58,036 nucleotides of DNA from a virus: positions 1 through 58,036 of the IMG/VR virus record IMGVR_UViG_3300028840_000318, one strand, 5' to 3'. Positions 6,711-14,381 of the stretch are shown here, piece by piece. The position numbers were made by a program, and so were the translations under genes. The notes under the pieces are model-generated. The model was given only the letters and a program-made list of their open reading frames with translations. It was not told the origin of the DNA and made no database searches. Positions within the stretch are counted from its first letter, which is position 1, and the number at the start of each line of letters is the position of its first letter.

Positions 6711-7598
6711 TTATTCACCTTCCTGGGCCTTGGCAATCAGGCGGTCAATGGTCTTCAGGTGCGCGTTCTCTTGGTCAATGACGGCCTGCAAGGCAATGGG
6801 GTCACGCACGCCGTCAATCTGTTCTTCAATCAGGTCTGCAATGTACGTTGGCGTCAGGGCGTCAAGTTCCCAACTTTCACGGCCATACCGCACAATGTAA
6901 CCTTCTGCCCTGCTATCGGTCAACTTTGTGGGGTTTGGTGGCGGGCCAATTTCATCCACCTGGGGCATGTTCAGGGCAATGCGCCTGACTTCCGTGGCGT
7001 GGCAACCAAACAGCTTCAGGCGGTCACTAATGTCACGGGTCATGTCAATGCCGCTTGGGTCATGGTCACCCAGGTGCAGCACCAACGGCCAAAGCCCTTG
7101 GTCTTCATACTGGCGCAAGCGCATGGCCGCGTTCCACAGTTCTGATTGGCTTGTGTATCCACGGCAACTGAAAAATGCCACGTCATTGCGGTTGCATGGC
7201 TTCTGAATGACGCCAACCAAGGCGTCTTTTTCAATCCACACTTCAACGCGCCGTTCCTGGCCCTGCCAACGGTCCATGAAGAAGCTGTTTTTTGCTGCCC
7301 GCATAACCTGGGAAGGCGTCAGCCAATGGCTTCTTGCTTTCAGGTTGCGGGTGCGGTCAACAACAGCGTTCCATGAAATCAAACCGGCAAGCCTGCCGTC
7401 ACTGACAATGCTGCCAAGGCGCTTGTAATTGCGTTGCTTGTTTTCAAGCCACCCACGGGCAACAAACTGGTAATACAATTGGCGCAAGGTCAGGTCAAAG
7501 CCCTGGCCCGCATATTCATCAATAATGTCATTGGCCTGATTAATGATTGAAAGGCTTGAAGCTGCAAAGCGTTTTTCAATGTACGCAATGTGTGTCAT
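6711..7598 (-). CDS. Toprim protein resembling TopoVI-A/Spo11
   Basis: A 295-aa protein. The Toprim acidic residues are clear: E123 in VWIEKDAL and D178/D180 in HLGDHDPSG. Ahead of them residues 35-85 (TLRQLYYQFVARGWL, then DGRLAGLISWNAVVDRTR) look like the winged-helix part of TopoVI-A/Spo11 proteins. No B-subunit (GHKL ATPase) partner is visible here. It might cut DNA, act in recombination or initiation, or be a conflict-related nuclease. It is co-transcribed with the radical SAM gene (1-bp gap) and overlaps the upstream gene by 4 bp. Confidence 0.75.
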   Translation of the reverse strand: MTHIAYIEKRFAASSLSIINQANDIIDEYAGQGFDLTLRQLYYQFVARGWLENKQRNYKRLGSIVSDGRLAGLISWNAVVDRTRNLKARSHWLTPSQVMRAAKNSFFMDRWQGQERRVEVWIEKDALVGVIQKPCNRNDVAFFSCRGYTSQSELWNAAMRLRQYEDQGLWPLVLHLGDHDPSGIDMTRDISDRLKLFGCHATEVRRIALNMPQVDEIGPPPNPTKLTDSRAEGYIVRYGRESWELDALTPTYIADLIEEQIDGVRDPIALQAVIDQENAHLKTIDRLIAKAQEGE

Positions 7599-7795
7599 TT
7601 GGCTTGCTCCTTTTCTTTATTGTCAAACATCACCAGCACGTCAACATTGCCACAGATGAAGTCAAGCGTGTCAACATACTGCACGTCAAGGTCACCATGG
7701 CAACGTGCAATCACCTTGAAGCGGTCACGGTACACGTCACGTGCAGAAGACCAAAAGGCCACCGGCTTGCTGCACATTTGGCACATAATTTTCAT
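7595..7795 (-). CDS. Small CxxC protein, 66 aa
   Basis: C5-x2-C8 and C32-H33 suggest a small zinc site. Family not recognised. It overlaps both neighbours by 4 bp (ATGA), so it is translated as part of the 8286-to-5680 operon. Confidence 0.65.
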   Translation of the reverse strand: MKIMCQMCSKPVAFWSSARDVYRDRFKVIARCHGDLDVQYVDTLDFICGNVDVLVMFDNKEKEQAK

Positions 7796-8286
7796 TTTTT
7801 GCCTGCTTCCATTTCCAAAAGGGTTACCATGCGGTTAATGCGTTCCTGACGGTCAGCCACGTGATATGGCAAGCGGGCAACAATGCGCCCACTGTTGTCA
7901 GTAATGACCACCGTTGAATTGGGTGGCACAGCGTCACCGTCACGGCTTCTGCGCCACGTCTTGCCCTGGGCTGTGCGTATGCTTGGCATGAAGCGCACAA
8001 CCGGCCTTGGTGCTTCTTCCACTTCCCTGGGCTTGAAGCTTTCAGGGTTCTTGTTGATTGAGTAAAAAACCGCCCGCGTGCCGTTGGTCTTGCGGTCTTT
8101 GGCCAGCACCACGCCATTGGCACACAGGTTTTCAAGTTGCTGCCGCACCTGTGCCGCCGTGAAGCGGTCAACGCCAATGGCCTTGTGAATTTCCACGCGT
8201 TTGGGGTTGCCCAGGAAGGCCACGGCCTGCCGCACTTCTTCACGTAATGCCAACACTTCATGCTTCTTCAGTCTTTTCAATGGCAC
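7792..8286 (-). CDS. Winged-helix DNA-binding protein (putative regulator)
   Basis: A 164-aa protein with a GTG start 8 nt after GGAG. Residues 20-75 look like a winged helix (RVEIHKAIGVDRFTAAQVRQ, then LCANGVVLAKDR and FYSINKN), as in small phage transcription factors. The C-terminal half is basic and flexible, ending in a short helix. First gene of the operon with the Toprim and radical SAM genes. What it binds is unknown. Confidence 0.6.
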   Translation of the reverse strand: MPLKRLKKHEVLALREEVRQAVAFLGNPKRVEIHKAIGVDRFTAAQVRQQLENLCANGVVLAKDRKTNGTRAVFYSINKNPESFKPREVEEAPRPVVRFMPSIRTAQGKTWRRSRDGDAVPPNSTVVITDNSGRIVARLPYHVADRQERINRMVTLLEMEAGKK

Positions 8287-8306
8287 TGTTCATGCTCCTT
8301 TGTTAT

Positions 8307-8326
8307 GGGAGCCCTGGCGGGCTCCC
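8307..8326 (-). terminator. GGGAGCCC hairpin
   Basis: An 8-bp inverted repeat between the 65-aa gene and the winged-helix gene. Minus-strand sequence after it is ATAACAAAGGAG, with no T-tract, so it may be an RNA-processing or stability element rather than a terminator. Confidence 0.35.
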
Positions 8327-8335
8327 TTGGTTGAA

Positions 8336-8533
8336 TTAATGGCTGACGGTCAAACCTTCAGCCACACAGGCGTCAATGAATTGGGTGGTGCCATGGCGCA
8401 ACAGCGTAATGCCGCACACGCCTTGGCCACAGTGACGGACCAAGAAGCGCTTGGCCACTGGCGTCACGGGTTCAACGTCAATGTGGGTGTTGGGGTTGGA
8501 AGTTGCGGAAGGTTTGAAAATGAAGTCAGCCAT
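8336..8533 (-). CDS. Hypothetical protein, 65 aa
   Basis: Starts MADFIFKPSA behind AAAAAAGGAG. Not recognised. Flanked on both sides by GGGAGCCC hairpins, so it forms its own small transcript segment. Confidence 0.65.
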   Translation of the reverse strand: MADFIFKPSATSNPNTHIDVEPVTPVAKRFLVRHCGQGVCGITLLRHGTTQFIDACVAEGLTVSH

Positions 8534-8553
8534 GTGACGGCTCCTTTTTTAGT

Positions 8554-8573
8554 GGGAGCCCTTGCGGGCTCCC
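8554..8573 (-). terminator. GGGAGCCC hairpin
   Basis: An 8-bp inverted repeat 8 bp past the stop of the 86-aa gene. It is followed on the minus strand by ACTAAAAAAGGAG, with no T-tract. Confidence 0.35.
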
Positions 8574-8581
8574 TGTTAATG

Positions 8582-8842
8582 TTAAGCGGTTGCGCGTTTG
8601 CGGGCCGCGTCATACAGTGGGTGGTCTTCAAACAGCACAACCTTGCCCTTTTCATGGTAATCAGTCATTATGTCACTGTTGTTGCTGTACTCGTCAGAAA
8701 AAATCAGGTGAAGGTCATTCATGTAATCTTTGGCATAAATGGTGACACACTTGCGGTTGTCAATGCGGTTGTCAACTGCATAGTGAACACGGCTTTTGTT
8801 GGTTCCGTCAGTTACGTTGAATTTGTTGAATTTGATTGACAT
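8582..8842 (-). CDS. Hypothetical protein, 86 aa
   Basis: Starts MSIKFNKFNV, with a perfect early start signal and its own promoter at 8879-8907. No known motif. Mixed charged, probably a small soluble domain. Promoter-proximal position suggests immediate expression and perhaps host takeover (inference). Confidence 0.7.
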   Translation of the reverse strand: MSIKFNKFNVTDGTNKSRVHYAVDNRIDNRKCVTIYAKDYMNDLHLIFSDEYSNNSDIMTDYHEKGKVVLFEDHPLYDAARKRATA

Positions 8843-8878
8843 GTTGTTTGCTCCTTTTCTGTGTTGTTGTTGAGATAT

Positions 8879-8907
8879 AAACTAACAGCTTGTTAACGCT
8901 TTGTCAA
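8879..8907 (-). promoter_or_regulatory. Early promoter, TTGACA-N17-TAGTTT
   Basis: TTGACA at 8902-8907, 17-bp spacer with GTTAACAAGCTGT, TAGTTT at 8879-8884, then ATATCTCAAC. It lacks the GGCATGTGCC leader found at four other members. Confidence 0.75.
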
Positions 8908-8938
8908 CACCAAATTCAACATTTTTTCATTTTTTTTT

Positions 8939-9376
8939 TCACAGGTCTTTTTTGGTCAGGTAATATGAACAGATAACGCCAACGTCATCCAATTCATGTA
9001 TGTACATGAAGCTGAAGCGCAAGCCCTGTTTCACCCATTCCTGAAGCTTGGGGTTTCTTTGCAGGTCAGCAATGTCAGCGTCATAAAAGAAGTTGCGCAA
9101 ATATGTCTTGTAAACTTCTGTATTGTTGCGGGCCACGTGGTCAAGCTTGCCACCGTCACTTGCAACCACACAGTACATGCTGACGGTGCCGCCAAGGGCG
9201 TTGACGCCAACCAAGTACAAGTTTGTGCGGTCAAGCTTCATCGGCAGCTTGTCTTGGAACATGTCAGCCAAATACTTGGCCCTGGCTTCCACGTCAACAG
9301 GGTCAGCGGCCAGGGCAGCACCCAGGTTGAAGAAGAACAGCACGGCCATGGCCAACACTAAGGTCTTTTTCTTCAT
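8939..9376 (-). CDS. Secreted protein with signal peptide
   Basis: A 145-aa protein with a classical signal peptide: MKKK, a hydrophobic core, and likely cleavage after ALA at residue 23. The mature part is mostly alpha-helical with two cysteines and no motif I recognise. The ATG at 9376 follows GAAGGAGC. An early phage protein sent to the periplasm or cell surface could block superinfection or remodel the envelope (inference). Confidence 0.72.
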   Translation of the reverse strand: MKKKTLVLAMAVLFFFNLGAALAADPVDVEARAKYLADMFQDKLPMKLDRTNLYLVGVNALGGTVSMYCVVASDGGKLDHVARNNTEVYKTYLRNFFYDADIADLQRNPKLQEWVKQGLRFSFMYIHELDDVGVICSYYLTKKDL

Positions 9377-9630
9377 TTTTCTTGCTCCTTCTTTTTTGGT
9401 TTTGAAATACACAATTCACAGACCAACAGGCAGATAATGGCTGACGTGCAACCCCACTGCACGCCCACTTTCCAATTCCAGCCACCACCAAACCTGCCCA
9501 TTAAACCGGTTGCATCACGCCACGTGAAGTGAAAGCGCCAACCAAACCACTGCCACTTCTTGTCAACGTAATAAGGTGACGCCCAGGTGCTTGGGCGCTG
9601 CCTGCTAAAAAGGTTCAGGAATTTGCCCAC
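9373..9630 (-). CDS. Small membrane protein, 85 aa (GTG start)
   Basis: One membrane segment near the C-terminus (GCTSAIICLLVCELCIS) after a Trp-rich stretch. I chose the GTG at 9630, 7 nt after GGAAGG; a TTG at 9651 is the alternative. It overlaps the secreted-protein gene by 4 bp, so the two are probably made together. Confidence 0.5.
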   Translation of the reverse strand: MGKFLNLFSRQRPSTWASPYYVDKKWQWFGWRFHFTWRDATGLMGRFGGGWNWKVGVQWGCTSAIICLLVCELCISKPKKKEQEK

Positions 9631-9880
9631 GTCTTTGCCTTCCTTCCACAATTAGGGTTTCAACATGCCACATGGCGTGTTGTTTGTTTGGTTGCGTGCC
9701 ATGATTCTTGAAGGGTTGCGTTGTCCATACAGACCAAGCGCCGTCAGGTTCACGTTCTACCCATCCAAGTGAATCTTGGAGCATGACCGTGGCACCCTTT
9801 GCGCGTTCTTCTTCAAACAGGGCCACGGTCTGCTTCTTGGTTTCTGTGGTCAAATATAACCAATACAACATGCGCTTCAT
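9605..9880 (-). CDS. Hypothetical protein, 91 aa
   Basis: Starts MKRMLYWLYL behind AAGGTGGTGAA. An in-frame ATG at 9931 lies inside the upstream gene. Not recognised. Its start overlaps the stop of the 42-aa gene by 4 bp, and its end overlaps the next gene by 26 bp. Confidence 0.62.
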   Translation of the reverse strand: MKRMLYWLYLTTETKKQTVALFEEERAKGATVMLQDSLGWVEREPDGAWSVWTTQPFKNHGTQPNKQHAMWHVETLIVEGRQRRGQIPEPF

Positions 9881-10005
9881 TTCACCACCTTCCCCTTGAC
9901 GTCTTGTTGAAGAACAGCCAACACCATCCATTCAGGCGGCTTCTGCTTGCCTGCCAATTTGTTGGCCAACCTGACAAACCTTGGTGAAAATTCCTTGTGT
10001 TCCAT
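9877..10005 (-). CDS. Micro-protein, 42 aa
   Basis: Open frame MEHKEFSPRF to KGKVVK, behind AAAGGAGCCCAGGCAG. The stop overlaps the next ATG by 4 bp. Basic (about nine K/R), no motif. The start signal and overlap support translation. Confidence 0.62.
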   Translation of the reverse strand: MEHKEFSPRFVRLANKLAGKQKPPEWMVLAVLQQDVKGKVVK

Positions 10006-10022
10006 CTGCCTGGGCTCCTTTG

Positions 10023-10259
10023 TTAGCATTTGTTCCACGTGTTCTTGTAATCATCAGCGTTCACCAGGGGTGCGCCGTCATCACCAGTTTTGACAAGCAC
10101 GGCCACGCTGCCAAACTTGTTTCTATACAGCACTTCAATGCTTTTGCGGTTGATCTTCACAACCTTGCCCTTGACGTGACGGCCACGCAAGTGCCTGGGG
10201 TATTTTATGCTGTTGGGAATTAGCACGGTCATTTCTTGCTGAATTTTGGGTGCGGCCAT
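10023..10259 (-). CDS. Hypothetical basic protein, 78 aa
   Basis: Starts MAAPKIQQEM with AAAAGGAGCAAGACC upstream. The middle (GRHVKGKVVKINRKSIEVLY) resembles a small SH3-like or KOW-like barrel, but that is only an impression. Followed by a 42-aa gene; preceded by a GGGAGCCC hairpin. Confidence 0.66.
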   Translation of the reverse strand: MAAPKIQQEMTVLIPNSIKYPRHLRGRHVKGKVVKINRKSIEVLYRNKFGSVAVLVKTGDDGAPLVNADDYKNTWNKC

Positions 10260-10283
10260 GGTCTTGCTCCTTTTCTTGGTGTT

Positions 10284-10303
10284 GGGAGCCCTGGCGGGCT
10301 CCC
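10284..10303 (-). terminator. GGGAGCCC hairpin
   Basis: An 8-bp inverted repeat 9 bp past the stop of the 106-aa gene, followed by AACACCAAGAAAAGGAG on the minus strand, so without a T-tract. Confidence 0.35.
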
Positions 10304-10312
10304 TGTGGCGTT

Positions 10313-10633
10313 TTAACAGCAATAGGCGGTCACGTCATAGCGTTCAAGCGGGTCTTTGACGCTGCCCGCGCCTGCCGCCGTGATAATGGCGAAAAGCGGC
10401 TTGCCCTTGGGCGCTTTGATTTCAAACGTCCAAACCTTGCGGCAGGGCGTGCCGTTTTCATCATGTTCATACTTGGTGCCGGTCAGGCTGTATTCAATGC
10501 CGTTTTCAGCAAGAAGCTTCAGCGTGTCATTAACAGGGGTCCAAAAGTCATCAGTGAAGAAGCCCTTGGTATGAAAGCCAAGAAGCTTGTTGACGTGGTT
10601 TTTGAAGGCGTTGCGGGTTTTTGGGGTTGCCAT
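10313..10633 (-). CDS. Hypothetical protein, 106 aa
   Basis: Starts MATPKTRNAF with the full early start signal and its own promoter at 10684-10712. A helical N-terminus is followed by a beta-rich half. C-terminal CC. No family recognised. Confidence 0.7.
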   Translation of the reverse strand: MATPKTRNAFKNHVNKLLGFHTKGFFTDDFWTPVNDTLKLLAENGIEYSLTGTKYEHDENGTPCRKVWTFEIKAPKGKPLFAIITAAGAGSVKDPLERYDVTAYCC

Positions 10634-10658
10634 GTTGTTGCTCCTTTTCTAAGGTTCC

Positions 10659-10671
10659 GGCATGTGCCGCC
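10659..10671 (-). promoter_or_regulatory. Conserved leader element GGCATGTGCC
   Basis: Second copy of GGCATGTGCCGCC, 12 bp downstream of the -10 box of the promoter at 10684-10712. Confidence 0.55.
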
Positions 10672-10683
10672 GTGTTGAGATAT

Positions 10684-10712
10684 AAGCTAACAGCTTGTTA
10701 ACGGTCTGTCAA
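10684..10712 (-). promoter_or_regulatory. Early promoter, TTGACA-N17-TAGCTT
   Basis: TTGACA (10707-10712), 17-bp spacer, TAGCTT (10684-10689). The -35 box lies inside the last codons of the 42-aa gene at 10698-10826. Confidence 0.75.
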
Positions 10713-10826
10713 CCCCTTTTTTGCATGTTCAAGGTCAAGGCGTGCAATTTTTGCTTCTAAAGCCTGAATATACTGAAGAAGGTGAATGTGTTGGGGTTTG
10801 TTGTTGGCTTTGTTGTTGGCTTTCAT
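10698..10826 (-). CDS. Micro-protein with coiled-coil tendency, 42 aa
   Basis: Starts MKANNKANNK behind AAAAGGAGCAAACAAC. A repeated KANN is followed by an amphipathic helix (LLQYIQALEAKIARLDLEHA). It is the first gene downstream of the operator pair at 10932-10968, and its end overlaps the next promoter, so the two transcription units are nested. Confidence 0.68.
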   Translation of the reverse strand: MKANNKANNKPQHIHLLQYIQALEAKIARLDLEHAKKGLTDR

Positions 10827-10931
10827 GTTGTTTGCTCCTTTTCTTGGTTGTTGCCTTCTGTATATGCAGACCGCGTGCCAACTTTTCAGGTCAGCAAATA
10901 CAGGCACTTACAACAACACTGCCACCAAACC

Positions 10932-10968
10932 TGACAAACTTTGTCACAATTCCTGACAAAGTTTGTCA
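10932..10968. promoter_or_regulatory. Paired 15-bp palindromic operators
   Basis: TGACAAACTTTGTCA (10932-10946) and TGACAAAGTTTGTCA (10954-10968), centre to centre 22 bp, about two helical turns. The same pair with the same spacing occurs at 18096-18132. It stands about 105 bp upstream of the 42-aa gene. This is the signature of cooperative binding by a dimeric regulator. Confidence 0.75.
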
Positions 10969-10987
10969 TGGGGCATGGCCGCTTTTG

Positions 10988-11263
10988 CTACTTTTCCCCA
11001 GGTTGCCCAGGGGTGACGCGCACGCCACTTGGCTTGGCCAACGGGTTGGCCGTGGCCTTCTGCCGTGGCGGGTATGTCTTTGGCTGAAAAGGCGCTTTGA
11101 ATGTGTATTTGACCATTGCCTGTGCAAACATGGCAGCGCCGCCAACCCAATTGACGGATATGGAAGCACCACCAAACGGCACAAAGCCTTCTTTGATCTT
11201 TTCTTGCACCTTATATTTCAACTGTTCACGGCTTCCGGTCACAAGTTCATAGTCAACCTTCAC
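10988..11263 (-). CDS. DUF1737-like protein
   Basis: A 91-aa protein with a GTG start behind GGGAGCCC. The pattern KVDYELVTGSREQLKYKVQE, then IKEGFVPFGGASIS and FAQAMVK matches the short DUF1737 domain, usually a stand-alone 50-60 aa unit of unknown function. A Pro/Lys-rich tail follows. It overlaps the upstream gene by 4 bp (GTGA). Confidence 0.65.
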   Translation of the reverse strand: MKVDYELVTGSREQLKYKVQEKIKEGFVPFGGASISVNWVGGAAMFAQAMVKYTFKAPFQPKTYPPRQKATANPLAKPSGVRVTPGQPGEK

Positions 11264-11580
11264 TTTTTGGGCTCCCTTCTGACAAACCTGGGGTCAAGCC
11301 GTTTGCCTTCCGTTTGTGCGCACCTGGGGCAAAGCCAAATATGGCTGCAACCTTTTGGAAGGTAACGCGGGTCAGTGGTGGCAATCCAACCGTCAGCATA
11401 TATGGCAGCACTGTTGAAATAACGCTTTGCTGCAATTGCGTCACATTTGGCCGTGCCTTGCCCTGGCCTGATTGACGTGTGTGCGCTTCCGGCGCAAGCA
11501 TACACGCGGTCAACTGACGGCCCGTTTGGCTTGGCGGTTGTATAGATGAAAAAACGTATTGAATCAGCTTTCAGCGGCAT
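11260..11580 (-). CDS. Cysteine-containing hypothetical protein, 106 aa
   Basis: Five cysteines, including a C-terminal CPRC, may bind zinc. The ATG at 11580 follows AAGGGG and overlaps the previous gene by 17 bp. Not recognised. Confidence 0.6.
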   Translation of the reverse strand: MPLKADSIRFFIYTTAKPNGPSVDRVYACAGSAHTSIRPGQGTAKCDAIAAKRYFNSAAIYADGWIATTDPRYLPKGCSHIWLCPRCAQTEGKRLDPRFVRREPKK

Positions 11581-11755
11581 TTGTTAACCCCTTGTCAACC
11601 AACGCTTCAAGCAGATAGAAGGTTGCGTTGCATTTTTGGTTGTTGCACCTGAAGCCCATTAATTTGGCAGCTTCCGGCGTGCTGGCAATCACCAACAACA
11701 GGTCATCATTGTCATAACCAACAACACGTTTTGACTTGCAAATTGGGCAGTTCAT
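11564..11755 (-). CDS. Zinc-ribbon protein, 63 aa
   Basis: C3-x2-C6 and C37-x4-C42 flank a DNDDLLLVIAS stretch, a small zinc ribbon like those in phage transcription-associated proteins. The ATG at 11755 follows AAGGTGG. Part of the chain 12638 to 10988 with overlapping starts. Confidence 0.68.
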   Translation of the reverse strand: MNCPICKSKRVVGYDNDDLLLVIASTPEAAKLMGFRCNNQKCNATFYLLEALVDKGLTNAAES

Positions 11756-11946
11756 TTTTCCACCTTGACCATGTAACGGAAAAGCCAAAGGAAGATGAAG
11801 CGCACAAAGCTGACGCGCACCCATTCACCACCTTCCGTGGTTCCAAAGTAACGGTTCACAAAGCTGTTCTTGTATCCATAGAAGCGCATACCAAAAAGCC
11901 CTTCACCAAAATAAATGCGTGTTCTTCTGAAGGCTGAAAGCTTCAT
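11752..11946 (-). CDS. Small basic protein, 64 aa
   Basis: Starts MKLSAFRRTR, with the ATG overlapping the ThyX stop by 4 bp. Rich in Arg, Phe and Tyr; a C-terminal hydrophobic run (FVRFIFLWLFRYMV) could be membrane-associated. Not recognised. Confidence 0.6.
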   Translation of the reverse strand: MKLSAFRRTRIYFGEGLFGMRFYGYKNSFVNRYFGTTEGGEWVRVSFVRFIFLWLFRYMVKVEK

Positions 11947-12638
11947 TGCTTCACCCAAAAGCAGTGGTCAGGAAGGTCTTCAAAAAATTCAGGGTATGCC
12001 GTCAAAAGCTGATTGCCTGCTAACCGCATAAGGTGCCTAATTTGCGGGTGCGCTGCCTTGGCCGTTCTTTGCTTCAGCACGTGCCGCCACTGCCGGAAGT
12101 TGTACGTTGTGCATATTTCCGTTTTCAGGGCGTTGCCAAGCACTTCACGGGCCTGTTCAGGCTTCCAACCGGCCTGAAGAAGCCAACCATAGCTGCGTTC
12201 ATCATCCAGGCAGGCGGCAACAAATAAATATTCAGCTTCTTCTTGTGGCGTCTTCTGCCTGTGGTTGAATTTAATGACTTTTTCAAGGTTCCATTGGCCA
12301 AGATGCACGTCATTCACCCAAACGGGCAAAATGAATTGCATTGGCCCGCCACCATAATTGACATAACGGGTTGACTCTTGGCTGTAAGCTGCAATTCTAT
12401 GGCGCACCATTTCATGCGTCACGCTTCTGTTGGTAATGAAGCGCACGGTTGCACACAGGTGTTCAATGACTGAAAGGTGGCCGCTTTTGATAATGCGCTT
12501 GATAAAGGCGGCAGCACTGTCAGGCGTCTTCTTTGCTTCTGACTTGTAACAGGTGCGGCCAATGTCTTCCACAGCCCTGGCGGCTGCATGGCGTTCCGGC
12601 CCAACTTCAAGAATGGCTTGCTGTTTAATTAATTCCAT
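11943..12638 (-). CDS. thyX: Flavin-dependent thymidylate synthase
   Basis: A 231-aa protein matching ThyX in length and motif: R79-H80-R81 followed after seven residues by S89 and then R91. The first serine of the longer RHRxxS form is alanine here. The enzyme makes dTMP from dUMP with methylene-tetrahydrofolate, FAD and NADPH. The ATG at 12638 follows AAAAGGGAGCAACAGC. A ThyX-like paralogue without this motif lies at 28182-28673. A dNMP kinase lies three genes upstream, so nucleotide supply is a theme. Confidence 0.93.
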   Translation of the reverse strand: MELIKQQAILEVGPERHAAARAVEDIGRTCYKSEAKKTPDSAAAFIKRIIKSGHLSVIEHLCATVRFITNRSVTHEMVRHRIAAYSQESTRYVNYGGGPMQFILPVWVNDVHLGQWNLEKVIKFNHRQKTPQEEAEYLFVAACLDDERSYGWLLQAGWKPEQAREVLGNALKTEICTTYNFRQWRHVLKQRTAKAAHPQIRHLMRLAGNQLLTAYPEFFEDLPDHCFWVKQ

Positions 12639-12820
12639 GCTGTTGCTCCCTTTTCTAAGGTTGAAGAAGCCCAGGGGTGACGCACGCACTGCCCACCGAC
12701 CAAAGTTTGACAGTGCGCCCAAACGCTGCACCCCTGGGCAATATAAGTTGCCCAAGGTTGACCGTTCCGGCGGGCTCCTTTTTCCCACCTTCCCCAACGG
12801 CCACCCTTGGGCGTTCCCCT

Positions 12821-13453
12821 TTATTCAACGGCCCGTTCAGCAAGCCGTATGCCGCGCCACTTGCGGTCAATGCGTTCATTGGGTTGCCACAGGCGGCACG
12901 TGTCAATCATTTCATTCCCTGGCACGGGTGACACAGTGACCGGTTGCAGGTGGTCAATGGGGTCCATGTGCCATTCTTGCGGGCCTTCCTTGAAGGCCAA
13001 GAATATTGATTCACTGCAAAATAGCTGTGCTTCATCAGCGGGCTTGACAGTGGCGTCAGCCAACCGTTCAAAACCAAACCGCCGATACAAGGCACCACGG
13101 TTGGAAAGGCACCCTGACCAATCATAAGGCACGCCCTGGCGGTCAAGAAGCCAAGCGGCAGCGGCCTTGGCACATTCCCTGTAATCAGGTTTCAACGGGA
13201 AGACGTCAACATGCCCTTCATATGCTTCCATCAGGGTTGACAACCGATACATGAAAAGCCCGTTGTCAAGCGCTTCAATACTGTACACGTGGTTGGAATA
13301 TTCACCCAGGCGCAACAAGAAGCTTGCATGGTTGTAATACTCTTTTGTTCCGTGCCTGATTATGTGGCTGAATGGATAGTCACCACGCCACTGTAACAGG
13401 TCACCAGTGTTCAGGCCGTCACGCATCTGTTCATAGTTGGTCAATTTGGCCAT
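12821..13453 (-). CDS. Papain-like (NlpC/P60- or YiiX-like) hydrolase
   Basis: A 210-aa protein. GDLLQWRG at 17-24, an early histidine in YYNHASFLL and a later cysteine in LFCSES give the order His then Cys seen in permuted papain-like YiiX/LRAT-type folds. Such enzymes cleave peptide or acyl bonds; in phages they are sometimes linked to the cell wall or lipids. I chose the ATG at 13453 behind GGAGAACTTGACC. Its place in the nucleotide-metabolism segment, not beside lysis genes, makes an endolysin role less likely. Confidence 0.6.
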   Translation of the reverse strand: MAKLTNYEQMRDGLNTGDLLQWRGDYPFSHIIRHGTKEYYNHASFLLRLGEYSNHVYSIEALDNGLFMYRLSTLMEAYEGHVDVFPLKPDYRECAKAAAAWLLDRQGVPYDWSGCLSNRGALYRRFGFERLADATVKPADEAQLFCSESIFLAFKEGPQEWHMDPIDHLQPVTVSPVPGNEMIDTCRLWQPNERIDRKWRGIRLAERAVE

Positions 13454-13467
13454 GGTCAAGTTCTCCT

Positions 13468-14046
13468 TTATTTGTGCAGGTTGGCCCAGGTGGCTGACTT
13501 CCACATGGTAGCAAAGCCAAGCGCCTTGGCACGCAAGTCTTCCGGCGTGCCGTCATTGTTGATTTCAATGTCATAGTCAAATGCTTCCACATTGCGGTCA
13601 GCGGGGTTGTTGTACTTTTTGGCCTTCTTGCAGCCACGCACAAAAACAGTCACAATGTTGAAGTCATTTATGGTGCCAAACCGGCCCTTGAATTCACGCA
13701 AAATGTCTTCAAGGTTGTGTGGCTCCCTGACGTGATAAAACAGCAACAAGCTGCCTTGTGTATAGTGAAACACGTTGGCCGTTCTGTGCATACAGTGGTT
13801 GACCGTTCCCTGATAATACTTATCCCAGGCGGCTTTGATTGCAGCCATGCAAGCACGGTCATGCGCTTCTTTGCTTTCACCATCCCAACCAAGGAAGGTC
13901 TGCATGGCCTTCTTCACAGGGTCAATGCTTGACTCATTGAACACCAAGGCGTCACTGCGTTCATGCAACTGGCGTTGCACATAGTCAATGAACGTGTCTT
14001 TTCCGTTTTCTGCCGCGCCATTAATCAAAGCCAAAGTCTTCTGCAT
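13468..14046 (-). CDS. Deoxynucleoside monophosphate kinase
   Basis: A 192-aa P-loop kinase with INGAAENGKDT at 8-18, typical of T4 gp1-like phage dNMP kinases. It phosphorylates dNMPs, sometimes modified ones, to diphosphates. With ThyX and MazG it forms a nucleotide supply set. Its ATG lies just after the upstream stop; the next gene starts 14 bp downstream. Confidence 0.8.
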   Translation of the reverse strand: MQKTLALINGAAENGKDTFIDYVQRQLHERSDALVFNESSIDPVKKAMQTFLGWDGESKEAHDRACMAAIKAAWDKYYQGTVNHCMHRTANVFHYTQGSLLLFYHVREPHNLEDILREFKGRFGTINDFNIVTVFVRGCKKAKKYNNPADRNVEAFDYDIEINNDGTPEDLRAKALGFATMWKSATWANLHK

Positions 14047-14049
14047 CTA

Positions 14050-14364
14050 TCACCCCAAAATGTCAGGAAAGCGGTTAACTTCACGGGCAACAATTGCCCT
14101 GCCCTGGCCACCAAAGCCCTGCACCACGCGCCGTGGTTCTTCAGTCATGCCGTCACGGGCAACGGAAGCCAACAAGCGCCGCCCGTTTTCATGGCCAATC
14201 AGCATGACCGGCCCGCCGCACATGGTGCAGCGGTTGCGGTCTTCTATCTGAACGGCAGCGTGCGCCATTTTCCGGCACTGGCCACATAAAAACATTGTGT
14301 CATTGCGCATCTTGGTCAAGCCTTCTGCCCGTTGTGCGTCAATGAATTCCCTGAAGGTCTGCAT
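14050..14364 (-). CDS. Zinc-ribbon protein, 104 aa
   Basis: C27-x2-C30 and C46-x2-C49 form a compact zinc ribbon; the C-terminal half is basic. I chose the ATG at 14364 behind GGAGAACTTGACC rather than the TTG two codons upstream. Unknown function. Confidence 0.7.
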   Translation of the reverse strand: MQTFREFIDAQRAEGLTKMRNDTMFLCGQCRKMAHAAVQIEDRNRCTMCGGPVMLIGHENGRRLLASVARDGMTEEPRRVVQGFGGQGRAIVAREVNRFPDILG

Positions 14365-14381
14365 GGTCAAGTTCTCCTTTT

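Noticed and set aside
12655-12906. Minus-strand ORF of 83 aa between ThyX and the papain-like gene
   Set aside because: It mostly overlaps the papain-like gene in another frame and lacks AGGAG. The 182-bp gap at 12639-12820 instead shows only a widely spaced CCCAGGGGTG/CACCCCTGGG inverted repeat.
13436-13460. TTGACC before several ATG codons read as promoter -35 boxes
   Set aside because: It is part of the translation start string GGAGAACTTGACCATG and has no matching -10 box.
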